A DNA stretch of 49,121 nucleotides, from assembly GCA_903840265.1 (NCBI GenBank), contig CAIMFH010000106.1, positions 1 to 49,121 on the forward strand. The letters run 5' to 3'. A program made the position numbers and the translations under genes. Below are positions 42,228 through 49,121 of this stretch, piece by piece. The notes under the pieces were generated by a model, which saw nothing but the letters and a program-made list of their open reading frames with translations, was not told the DNA's origin and ran no database searches. The DNA is from an uncultured Schlesneria sp. Lineage in GTDB: Bacteria; Planctomycetota; Planctomycetia; Planctomycetales; Planctomycetaceae. The stretch's first letter is position 1, and the number at the start of each line of letters is the position of its first letter.

Positions 42228-43127
42228 ATGCGTTCCAGAAATAGGGAGCGTATGAAGCAGCATGACAAAACATTATCTGAACAGTACCGCGACTTCGTGG
42301 ATCGGCGAACTGATGAAGCTCGTTTGAGCTGCCTGGCATTTGATCGCAAGAATCGTCGCCACATTTCGACCTTGGCCTGCCGAAATATCTCGACCACTTC
42401 GCAACTGATTGCGGCCTTACCAGAACTGCCAGCAAATCTGAAGGATTTTGCACTCTGGTGGTTCATGGTCACGCGTGAACGCCGCGCCGAGACGACTTTG
42501 CTGGCAATGCTGAAAAGTGATAATGACCGCCGTCTGATGTGCGCGGCTGCGCTCAGTTCGATTGGTGGCTCGCGATCACGCCGCGAGTTCGTTCGGATAG
42601 GGCAACGCGAACTAGCGGCGGCAAATCCAGATCGACATTTGCTGGATGTGGTCATCCAAGGTCTGAAGATGTGCATCGGTGAGACCGCCGAAATCGACGA
42701 ACTCCTCCTGACAATTTACGAGAGGGTAGACCTTCCCGGTTGGCTGCGTGGCGATGCGGGCGATGCGTTGGGATGCTGCTCACGAATCATGGACCGTCGA
42801 ACGACAGACTTCCGTCGAGCCTGGACGACCGCACGGAATGGTCTGTTCGATAATGACATTGAGGTTAAGTTCTGGTCGATGTACGTCGTGATGCAATTGG
42901 CTAACACCTTTGATTCTCGCAGGTCAAATGCGATATTTGCCGATGCACTGCCTCAACTGCGCAAGATTGCGAAAACGGACCATCGCCTAGCCCCCGGTTT
43001 CTGGTGGCCCATGTCTGCAGAGGCCGAAGATGCAATGTATGTCATCAAACATGGTCAGGGGCGAGACAACGATGCCGGGATGCGGTGGCTTGGAAATACA
43101 GAACGCGGCCCGATGATTCGCGATTGA
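42228..43127 (+). CDS. Cytoplasmic helical protein, possible HEAT-like repeats
   Basis: Up to 299 residues from ATG 42228; ATG 42252, just after AGGGAG, is an alternative. The sequence is helical, Arg- and Leu-rich, without signal or membrane helix. Segments such as LLAMLKSDNDRRLMCAAALSSIGG and GLFDNDIEVKFWSMYVVMQLAN resemble HEAT repeats. No enzyme motif. The next gene starts 24 bases after its stop, so they may be co-transcribed. Confidence 0.7.
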   Translation: MRSRNRERMKQHDKTLSEQYRDFVDRRTDEARLSCLAFDRKNRRHISTLACRNISTTSQLIAALPELPANLKDFALWWFMVTRERRAETTLLAMLKSDNDRRLMCAAALSSIGGSRSRREFVRIGQRELAAANPDRHLLDVVIQGLKMCIGETAEIDELLLTIYERVDLPGWLRGDAGDALGCCSRIMDRRTTDFRRAWTTARNGLFDNDIEVKFWSMYVVMQLANTFDSRRSNAIFADALPQLRKIAKTDHRLAPGFWWPMSAEAEDAMYVIKHGQGRDNDAGMRWLGNTERGPMIRD

Positions 43128-43151
43128 TTACAACAGACTATTGGCAACTCC

Positions 43152-44696
43152 ATGCGACTCTGGTTTCGATTGCTCTTACTGACGGCTACGGTTAGCTCGC
43201 TGGTCTATCTTTGGTTCACTCCCCTGCCCCTGGGTATTCCTGGTGAATGGACTTGGCAGCGGGTCGCCCCCGAACCTGATTTGTTGTGGAATCTGATTGG
43301 TGTGGCCGTCGGCATATCCCTCTATGTGAGTTTCATCGAAGCTGGGGCTCGACAGTTACAGGCCGGCTCGCGTTCGCCGATCAAGGTGGTCGCCTGGTTG
43401 ACGGGGCTTGTTGCGGTGGCCTTCGCGTGGTTGTGGGTCGTGCAGGAATCGGCGCCGATTATCAATCGAACGGGCAAGTCGGCTTTTGTGCTGTACTACG
43501 CCAGTTCCTCGGGCTATTTCACGAAAGCCCGTTACGACAATCCCGATGCAAGTGCATTCCTGTCTGAGTACGAAGGGTTGATGCGCGAAGGGGATGTCCT
43601 GCATGTGGGGACGCATCCTCCCGGGTTGTTCCTGGTCTTCCACGGGTTGATCAAGGTGTGTCAGCAATGTCCGTGGCTTGAGGTTCTGGACTCAACACAG
43701 TCGGCTTCGTTTCGCGAGGCGTGCGACGTCATCGCCCGAAACAACACGCGCTCAATTCCCCCGCGACTGTTATTGCCAATTGATCGACGAGTGTTGTGGC
43801 TGGCCGCGCTGCTGGTCATGGGAAGCGCGGCCATGACCGTGCTGCCGTTGTACTGGTTGCTGAGGCGAACAGTCGATGCGTCGGCCGCCTGGCGAGGTGC
43901 GGCACTGTGGCCAGCGATCCCGGCCGTTGCTATGTTCATTCCGAAGTCCGATGTTGCCTACGCATTCGTGGGGATGCTGATGGTCGTTGCGTGGTTGGCC
44001 TCAACCGATCGCAAGTCGCTGGCTCTCGCCGGACTCACAGGAATACTCGTCTGGTGCGGGTTGATGATGAGCCTGGCATTTTTGCCGGTGGTGGTGTTCA
44101 TGGCGATTGTGGGATGGAAGCCCTCCTCTGCCGATAACGCCGCATTGGAAACGTCGACTCACCGATCAGGCTGGATTACCGGTGCGCCGTCCATGCCCTG
44201 TGTATTGGCGGCCATGGCCGGCTTCGTGACACCGACATTGCTGCTGGGGTGGTTCTGTCGGATCAACATGATTTCTGTGTGGCGACTCAACTACTTCAAT
44301 CATGCGGCCTTCTATGCGAAGTACTCGCGCACGTACTGGAAGTGGTTGCTGGAGAACCCAATTGAACTCGCATTTTCGGCGGGATGGCCGGTCTTCCTAT
44401 TGGCAGTCCTGTTTGTCGCGGCCTCGCTGCGATCGCGCCGATCGCCGGCGATGCCGTTAGTCGTCGGCGTCGTTCTGGTCTGGGGTAGCTTGGGGCTGAC
44501 AGGGAAGAACTCGGGCGAGGTCGCTCGATTGTGGATCGTCTTCCTGCCTTGGCTCGTCTGGTTGGCGGGATTGCAGATGTCAGCATTGGACAAAGAGTGC
44601 AGCCGGAAATGGTTTCGAACGGCGACGGCGATTCTTGCCGTCCAACTTGTAGTTTGCGCGCTGACCGTCGTGAGGGTCAGTGGTTTCGAGCAGTAG
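43152..44696 (+). CDS. Multi-pass membrane protein, GT-C glycosyltransferase-like
   Basis: A 514-residue protein with about ten hydrophobic helices. The first large loop contains SSSGYFTKARYDNPDASAFLSEYE and the HVGTHPPGLFLVFHGL segment; a THPPG motif in the first loops is typical of GT-C membrane glycosyltransferases and related planctomycete proteins. Catalytic Asp/Glu were not pinned down. It would use a lipid-linked sugar outside the cytoplasmic membrane if the call is right. Confidence 0.75.
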   Translation: MRLWFRLLLLTATVSSLVYLWFTPLPLGIPGEWTWQRVAPEPDLLWNLIGVAVGISLYVSFIEAGARQLQAGSRSPIKVVAWLTGLVAVAFAWLWVVQESAPIINRTGKSAFVLYYASSSGYFTKARYDNPDASAFLSEYEGLMREGDVLHVGTHPPGLFLVFHGLIKVCQQCPWLEVLDSTQSASFREACDVIARNNTRSIPPRLLLPIDRRVLWLAALLVMGSAAMTVLPLYWLLRRTVDASAAWRGAALWPAIPAVAMFIPKSDVAYAFVGMLMVVAWLASTDRKSLALAGLTGILVWCGLMMSLAFLPVVVFMAIVGWKPSSADNAALETSTHRSGWITGAPSMPCVLAAMAGFVTPTLLLGWFCRINMISVWRLNYFNHAAFYAKYSRTYWKWLLENPIELAFSAGWPVFLLAVLFVAASLRSRRSPAMPLVVGVVLVWGSLGLTGKNSGEVARLWIVFLPWLVWLAGLQMSALDKECSRKWFRTATAILAVQLVVCALTVVRVSGFEQ

Positions 44697-44780
44697 ATGT
44701 TGATTGGCCTTCGTCCCGAGCAACCCGTTTGAATGCAAGAGATAGCATCTCGAACTGGTTGTGTCTTTATTCGCGGCCGG

Positions 44781-44946
44781 AAGGTCCTGTCGTCCCTCCG
44801 GGACTTCTCGCAAAAGGCTGACGATCACCCACCACTGGAAGTGGTGGGCTATTATCGGCCGTCCCTACCGGGACTAAGAAGGAAGTGGTGGCCGTGTGCT
44901 GGATCGAAGACACGGCCTTGTCGAGGACTCCAAAACCGTGGCACCC
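44781..44946. repeat. Cluster of palindromic repeats
   Basis: CCCACCACT-GGA-AGTGGTGGG (44828-44848) is a perfect 9-bp hairpin flanked by GTCCCTCCGGGAC-type and GTCCCTACCGGGAC-type motifs. CCGTGT...ACACGG follows, then CCAAAACCGTGGCACCC (44930-44946), which also occurs with one change at 33098-33114 and in mirror form at the left edge of the 440-bp element. The 325-base gap has no gene. Confidence 0.7.
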
Positions 44947-45021
44947 GAGCGCGCGATTCTCCTGAACACATTCGCGTGAATCACGCCGTGCCGAGGTGGG
45001 CGCCGGCCGTTCCACCGTCGA

Positions 45022-45396
45022 CTATTGGGCGCTCACCATATCGGGTCGCAATCGCTTGGCGTCACGCAGGTAGACGTGAACGATCTCGGCCTGCTTCTTA
45101 TCTGTGTTCACGTGTAGCAGCACTCGGATGCAACGCGGTACCGACGCCGTCGGTACTGCGATCTCTGAGGCGCAAAGCAGCGGAACCTGTTTCATTCCCA
45201 GTCCGCGAGCAGCCTCGGCGGGGAAAGTCGAAGTTAAATCCGGCGAAGTGGTGAAAATAGCGGAGACGATTTCATCGAATTCCGTGATGCTGTTCACCCG
45301 CAGCACTTCTTGCAACAACTCTCGCGTGGCGGCCAGAATGAGTTCCGGCACGTCGGCATCAACGCTGGTGGCTCCGCGAATCCCCCGAACCGACAT
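45022..45396 (-). CDS. aroH: Chorismate mutase, AroH type
   Basis: A 124-residue monofunctional chorismate mutase, converting chorismate to prephenate for Phe and Tyr. The start is fixed by GAGGAG 8 bases before ATG 45396. Family marks: [77 protein letters not shown] and [14 protein letters not shown]. Length is normal for AroH (about 120). Confidence 0.95.
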   Translation of the reverse strand: MSVRGIRGATSVDADVPELILAATRELLQEVLRVNSITEFDEIVSAIFTTSPDLTSTFPAEAARGLGMKQVPLLCASEIAVPTASVPRCIRVLLHVNTDKKQAEIVHVYLRDAKRLRPDMVSAQ

Positions 45397-45629
45397 TTCA
45401 ATTGCTCCTCATAGCACTGGCCTTCAATCATCGACCGAGCCTGAATCCGATCGCCCTGAAGCCGACATCGACTGGCCAAGGTAAAGAAATATCCGATTTT
45501 CCGCAGCCTCGCCAGTTGGTCGGGATTCCTCTTCCTGATTTCGGCGGTTTGGGATACAAGTCAGACTGGGACAAGGATCGTCCAGCCGCGCCAGTGCGCG
45601 CGGCCCACAATTCAACCAGGGAGGGCAAC

Positions 45630-46718
45630 GTGGGTCATACCGTCAGTTCGCTGGCTACGCTCGTTCAAGGAGAAGTACGCGGAGCTTCAGATCGCCAGAT
45701 CTGCAACGCTGCGGCCATTGAATCTGCCGGACCTGATGCTATCACGTTTGTCCTTGATGAAAGCCATGTCAGCCGGCTTGAGGCGTGTCGCGCCGGTGCC
45801 ATCATTCTGAATGCGAAAATCGCAGCTGGTATCGCCGCGACCGAGAACACCTCGCTGATCGTCGTTGCCGATCCCCATGCCGCGTTCCAACAAATCCTGC
45901 CTCAATTCCGGAACATTCGCGGAAAGCCAACCCGCGGAATTTCGCCACAGGCTTATGTCAGTCCCTCCGCGACAATTGGCGCAGACTGTTACGTCGGTCC
46001 AGGCGCCAGCATCGGTGACGATGTGGTGATTGGGACTGGCTGTGATATTCACCCCGGTGCCGCAATTGGTCCTGGCTGCGTGCTGGCCAATGAAGTCGTC
46101 GTCTATGCCAACGCCGTCCTGTATCAAGACGTGACACTGGGTGATCGAGTCATCATCCACAGCGGTGCGGTGATCGGTGCAGACGGATTCGGATACCGAT
46201 TTACAGATGGCCGCTTCGTCAAAATTCCCCAACTGGGGACGGTCGAAATCCACGAAGATGCGGAAATCGGTGCCTGTACCACGATCGATCGTGGCGCGAT
46301 CGGCCCCACGATTGTGGGTGCCGGAACGAAACTCGATAACCTGATCATGATCGCTCACAACTGCGAGTTGGGAAAACACAACGTCTTCGCCTCGCAAGTC
46401 GGTATGGCAGGATCCTGCAGCACCGGCGACTACGTTCGCTTGGGTGGTCAGGTTGGAATCAAAGACCATGTTCGCCTGAACTCTGGTTGCATGGTCGGAG
46501 CCAAAGGTGGCGTCCACAAAGACATCCCCGAAGGCGAAATCTGGATCGGCTATCCGGCGACTCCCGAAGCCGAACAGAAGCGTCTGGTGTTCTCTTTGAA
46601 GCGAGTCCCCGAGATGCGCGACAAAGTCAGAGACCTGGAAAACCAAGTCAAAAAGCTGGCAAAGCAGATTGAAGAGCTTCAGTCTCAAGCGCAGGAAGAA
46701 GCGAGAAAAGCGGGGTGA
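45630..46718 (+). CDS. lpxD: UDP-3-O-acylglucosamine N-acyltransferase
   Basis: GTG 45630 is chosen: GGGAGGG lies 5 bases before it and the LpxD fold starts here; the upstream open frame is Pro/Leu-rich with no domain. The 362-residue protein adds the second acyl chain in lipid A synthesis. The N-terminal uridine-binding domain (DAITFVLDESHVSRLEA) is followed by hexapeptide repeats of a left-handed beta helix (IGADCYVGPGASIGDDVVIG), the catalytic His segment MIAHNCELGKHN, and a C-terminal coiled coil (VRDLENQVKKLAKQIEELQ) longer than in E. coli. lpxI follows 40 bases later. Confidence 0.95.
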   Translation: MGHTVSSLATLVQGEVRGASDRQICNAAAIESAGPDAITFVLDESHVSRLEACRAGAIILNAKIAAGIAATENTSLIVVADPHAAFQQILPQFRNIRGKPTRGISPQAYVSPSATIGADCYVGPGASIGDDVVIGTGCDIHPGAAIGPGCVLANEVVVYANAVLYQDVTLGDRVIIHSGAVIGADGFGYRFTDGRFVKIPQLGTVEIHEDAEIGACTTIDRGAIGPTIVGAGTKLDNLIMIAHNCELGKHNVFASQVGMAGSCSTGDYVRLGGQVGIKDHVRLNSGCMVGAKGGVHKDIPEGEIWIGYPATPEAEQKRLVFSLKRVPEMRDKVRDLENQVKKLAKQIEELQSQAQEEARKAG

Positions 46719-46758
46719 TCCAACTGATTGGATTGGGCCGCCAGCAGTTTGAACTCAT

Positions 46759-47673
46759 GTGATTGATCACGCCGACATGGACCACGCACTACCACCGACG
46801 ATTAAGTTTCCCCCCCGGCGAGTCGGCTTGCTGGCGGGTGCGGGACGCTTTCCGCTCGCCTTTGCCGAAGCGGCGAAGGCACAGGGACTGCAGGTCTATT
46901 GTGTCGGCGTGAATGGGATGGCAGACGAAGAGCAGCTTCGCGCGGTCTGTTATTCGTACGCAGAAACGCCGCTGGCTCGCCTGGGCCGCGCCATTCGCTT
47001 GTTTAAGCGAGCCAGAATCGACCGCGTCGTGATGGCGGGGAAGATCGAGAAGACCGTTCTGTTCCAGCCGTTTCGAATGCTGCGACTGCTGCCCGATTGG
47101 CGGACGCTGCATATGTGGTATCGGTATGCGACTCGCGATCGCAAGGACGACACCCTGCTGTTGGCGGTGATTCGCGAATTCGAACGTGACAACATCTATT
47201 TTGATTCGGCCCTCGACTACTGTCCGGAGTTACTTGTGAAACACGGATTCTTGACACGACGCAAACCGACAGATGCTCAATGGCGCGATATCCGCTTCGG
47301 CTGGGATCTGGCCAAGGAAATGGGGCGGCTCGATGTCGGCCAATCCGTTGTCATCAATGATATGGCGGTCATCGCCGTCGAAGCGATCGAAGGAACGGAT
47401 CGGACGATCCGCCGTGCCGGGGAACTGTGCCGCCGTGGCGGTTTCACCGTCGTGAAAGTGGCCAAGCCACAGCAGGACATGCGGTTTGATGTCCCGACGA
47501 TTGGCGCTCAAACCATCAAGACACTGCAGGAAGCAGGCGGACGTGTGCTGGCGATCGAAAGTAACAAGACGATCATGCTGGACCAGAAAGACGTGATTGA
47601 CCTGGCAGACCGGCTGGGGATTGCTGTCGTGGCCATCAATGCGGAAGAGCTTGAATTGCGCTTGGCGGGCTAG
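46759..47673 (+). CDS. lpxI: UDP-2,3-diacylglucosamine pyrophosphatase LpxI
   Basis: About 304 residues from GTG 46759; ATG 46777 is an in-frame alternative and neither has a strong ribosome site. LpxI hydrolyses UDP-diacylglucosamine to lipid X in lipid A synthesis, replacing LpxH. Marks: RVGLLAGAGRFPLAFAEAAK, RVVMAGKIEKTVLF, RDRKDDTLLLAVIREFE, FGWDLAKEMGRLDVGQSVVI, AIEGTDRTIRRAGEL and FDVPTIGAQTIKTLQEAGGRVLAIE. Adjacent lpxD supports the call. Confidence 0.95.
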   Translation: MIDHADMDHALPPTIKFPPRRVGLLAGAGRFPLAFAEAAKAQGLQVYCVGVNGMADEEQLRAVCYSYAETPLARLGRAIRLFKRARIDRVVMAGKIEKTVLFQPFRMLRLLPDWRTLHMWYRYATRDRKDDTLLLAVIREFERDNIYFDSALDYCPELLVKHGFLTRRKPTDAQWRDIRFGWDLAKEMGRLDVGQSVVINDMAVIAVEAIEGTDRTIRRAGELCRRGGFTVVKVAKPQQDMRFDVPTIGAQTIKTLQEAGGRVLAIESNKTIMLDQKDVIDLADRLGIAVVAINAEELELRLAG

Positions 47674-47711
47674 CGCGGTTCGCACTACCGCCCTGCTCGT
47701 CCGGTCCGAAA

Positions 47712-48200
47712 TCATCGACGCCCCGGTGCAACCTCAATTCGTGACATCTCACCGGAATCAAGCCAGACCAGCCCGCAGTCACTGCATGAGTCGATCACGA
47801 TGTTGCCCGGACCATAGTAGGGATGCACCTCCATCGCTTGCTTGCAACCGGGACAGTCGACGATCAGCTTCAGTTGATCGAAATCCAGCGGTATCGGTCG
47901 CGCCTCGGCACCTCGAAAATCAGCGCGCCGGTCACGGACGAGCATCGCGAAAAGATGTCGCTGGATGAGCACGCCATGACATCCTTCGCAGTGTTCCACC
48001 TTCAAACCGTCCATGGCAGCGACGACTAGATGTTGCCGACAGCGAGGGCAATCGGAATCGCTTGGATGATCGAGCGGAGAGATACGGTCTGCCGAACCAG
48101 ATGTTGCATCGACGGATCTGATCGAGCTGCAGAATTCGCAGACGATGATCGGACGCGATCCGTCCCAGTTAAGCGGCGCGCCGCAATTGTGGCAGTCCAT
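47712..48200 (-). CDS. Zinc-ribbon protein (zf-TFIIB type)
   Basis: A 162-residue protein with paired Cys motifs: MDCHNCGAPL...VCEFC (residues 3-24), CPRCRQHL...CEGCHGVLI (about 50-78) and CPGCKQAM...CSDCGLVWLDSGEM (about 115-152). The last two resemble zf-TFIIB ribbons with the typical GxWLDxGE ending. Function unknown; such proteins may bind nucleic acid or proteins. Confidence 0.88.
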   Translation of the reverse strand: MDCHNCGAPLNWDGSRPIIVCEFCSSIRSVDATSGSADRISPLDHPSDSDCPRCRQHLVVAAMDGLKVEHCEGCHGVLIQRHLFAMLVRDRRADFRGAEARPIPLDFDQLKLIVDCPGCKQAMEVHPYYGPGNIVIDSCSDCGLVWLDSGEMSRIEVAPGRR

Positions 48201-48326
48201 TCACGAAGTTCCGAATCGAAGGTTCATTCATAAGCCTCTCAAACGTAGCTTAGGAACGAGCTCCGTGGTGGCAATTCGCGCCGAAAGGGAGGACCTTGGT
48301 CCCTGCACTTACGCCGTCTCACCATT

Positions 48327-48356
48327 CACTGGATTCCGCCTGCGCGGGAATGACGG
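48327..48356. repeat. Short dispersed repeat with CCTGCGCGGGAAT core
   Basis: ATTCC (48333-48337) and GGAAT (48347-48351) flank a GC-rich centre. The motif is like the widely scattered intergenic repeat with a GCGCAGGCGG core seen in many bacteria. It lies in the 220-base gap between the zinc-ribbon and FHA genes. Confidence 0.5.
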
Positions 48357-48420
48357 AAGTAGCAGTCGGAACCAACCGCAAGTCAGTTCGAGCCGACAAA
48401 CTCGGTCGCCAAGAGCAAAC

Positions 48421-48855
48421 TCACTCGTCGAGCATGCGCACATCGCTGTCGCTGGCAGTCTTATTGTGATTGCCATTGGCGGCGAAAAATTCGTCCGGTT
48501 GATGCGGCACGACATCAATCACTTCCGTGTGTGCCCCGTGCACGTCGGCCGGCTCAGGATCAGGTTCGCCGGGGCCCATCTCGACACGGTACTTTTCCCC
48601 TGCGAATGCCAACTCGTCACCGGGTAACAAGGCTCCGCGAATGACGCGCTGTCCGTTCACCTTCGTGCCGTTGGTGCTTCCCAAATCACGGATGAAGAGC
48701 AATCCATCGGTCCGCACAATCAGACAATGCAGCTTGGAAATGCTGCTCTGATCGATGCAGACGTCACACAGATCGTCTTGGCGGCCGACCAAGGTCACGT
48801 CGCGCAGAATCTGAATGGGACGTCCACCGCGAAGCGGAACGAGTTGGGCGCGCAT
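48421..48855 (-). CDS. FHA domain protein
   Basis: A 144-residue protein; residues about 18-90 form a forkhead-associated domain that binds phosphothreonine: LVGRQDDLCDVCIDQSSISKLHCLIVRTDGLLFIRDLGSTNGTKVNGQRV, with the expected Gly-Arg, Ser-x-x-His and Asn-Gly residues. The rest is acidic (GEPDPEPADVHGAHTEVIDVV). It may read marks left by kinases such as the one at 11780-13456. Confidence 0.93.
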   Translation of the reverse strand: MRAQLVPLRGGRPIQILRDVTLVGRQDDLCDVCIDQSSISKLHCLIVRTDGLLFIRDLGSTNGTKVNGQRVIRGALLPGDELAFAGEKYRVEMGPGEPDPEPADVHGAHTEVIDVVPHQPDEFFAANGNHNKTASDSDVRMLDE

Positions 48856-49121
48856 AAAAAACTACCTAGACCAGCCGGATTGGCTAATTTTCACCCTGAT
48901 ATTCTCCGTCGTACCCGGCTACTGTCAAGCGGTAAGTCCAATGAACGAAAAAGGATTCGTGAGCTAAAAGCGGACTTTAAGGCTAGTGGTTTGTCAGCAT
49001 TGAATTTTAGGGTAGACGGATTTGAGTTTGTATCGAGCGTCGTCGATTTTCATTCGCCAGTCGATTCCCCGCTGCGTGTTATTGACGTCCGCTGACCATG
49101 CAGCGATTTCGCGCTGCAGAA
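48856..49121. other. Window end, no gene seen
   Basis: These 266 bases lack a convincing gene or repeat. A short frame runs in from the FHA region but is a shadow. Confidence 0.4.

Noticed and set aside
44815-44946. CRISPR-like repeats
   Set aside because: The repeated pieces are palindromes of different sequence and spacing; there is no regular repeat-spacer pattern or cas gene.
45402-45629. N-terminal extension of lpxD
   Set aside because: Seventy-six extra residues with no domain; GTG 45630 has a strong ribosome site and gives the normal LpxD start.

Overview
The window is about 49 kb of a bacterial chromosome, most likely from the Planctomycetes. This rests on gene families and style: Tat-exported Gfo/Idh/MocA and DUF3500 proteins, an HTH-EIIA fusion, a two-helix membrane protein of a type I associate with planctomycetes, a Ser/Thr kinase with a long Pro/Gly/Met tail, PP2C and FHA proteins, LpxD plus LpxI, and many large palindromic intergenic repeats. 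Genus cannot be decided by reading. No database search was run; all family names come from reading motifs.

Region 1, about 1 to 9.0 kb and perhaps to 9.95 kb: a nearly complete filamentous-phage (inovirus-like) genome, cut by the left window edge. In order it carries a rolling-circle replication initiator (partial), a small translationally coupled protein, a long imperfect hairpin, three small membrane proteins, a pVIII-like major coat protein followed at once by a rho-independent terminator, a 42-residue single-helix protein, a large Cys-rich adsorption protein (pIII position), a pVI-like membrane protein, a strong hairpin, a Zot/pI assembly ATPase and a secretin lipoprotein (pIV role). A leftward cassette of three small genes faces them. 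An 11-bp near-palindrome, GCTGT-N-ACAGC, recurs across this region and nowhere else I could see. A dif-like XerC/XerD site lies at 9923-9950, between the phage and the conserved gene accA.

Region 2, 10.0 to 23.4 kb: mainly housekeeping and envelope genes. These are accA, a Ser/Thr kinase, an efflux-type adaptor protein, a cysteine-less thioredoxin-fold protein, two exported proteins of unknown function, a shortened flavin disulfide-reductase relative, an HhH-GPD DNA glycosylase relative, a YiiX-like lipoprotein, a DUF1445 (D-glutamate cyclase family) protein, a MOSC protein and a cyclophilin.

Region 3, 23.5 to 35.7 kb: a 1312-residue 5-oxoprolinase/hydantoinase fusion, a repeat-filled gap, a small planctomycete-type membrane protein, a Tat-exported Gfo/Idh/MocA oxidoreductase, an exported HEAT-repeat protein, a 440-bp palindromic element, a DUF3500 protein and a sugar-phosphate isomerase/epimerase-like protein.

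Region 4, 35.8 to 49.1 kb: an HTH-EIIA fusion, an alpha/beta hydrolase, a PIG-L deacetylase, a PP2C phosphatase, a large zinc metalloprotease, a possible HEAT-like protein, a GT-C-like membrane protein, an AroH chorismate mutase, lpxD and lpxI (lipid A synthesis), a zinc-ribbon protein and an FHA protein. Most host genes are single transcription units closed by hairpins or dispersed palindromes. No tRNA, rRNA, CRISPR array or transposase gene was recognised.
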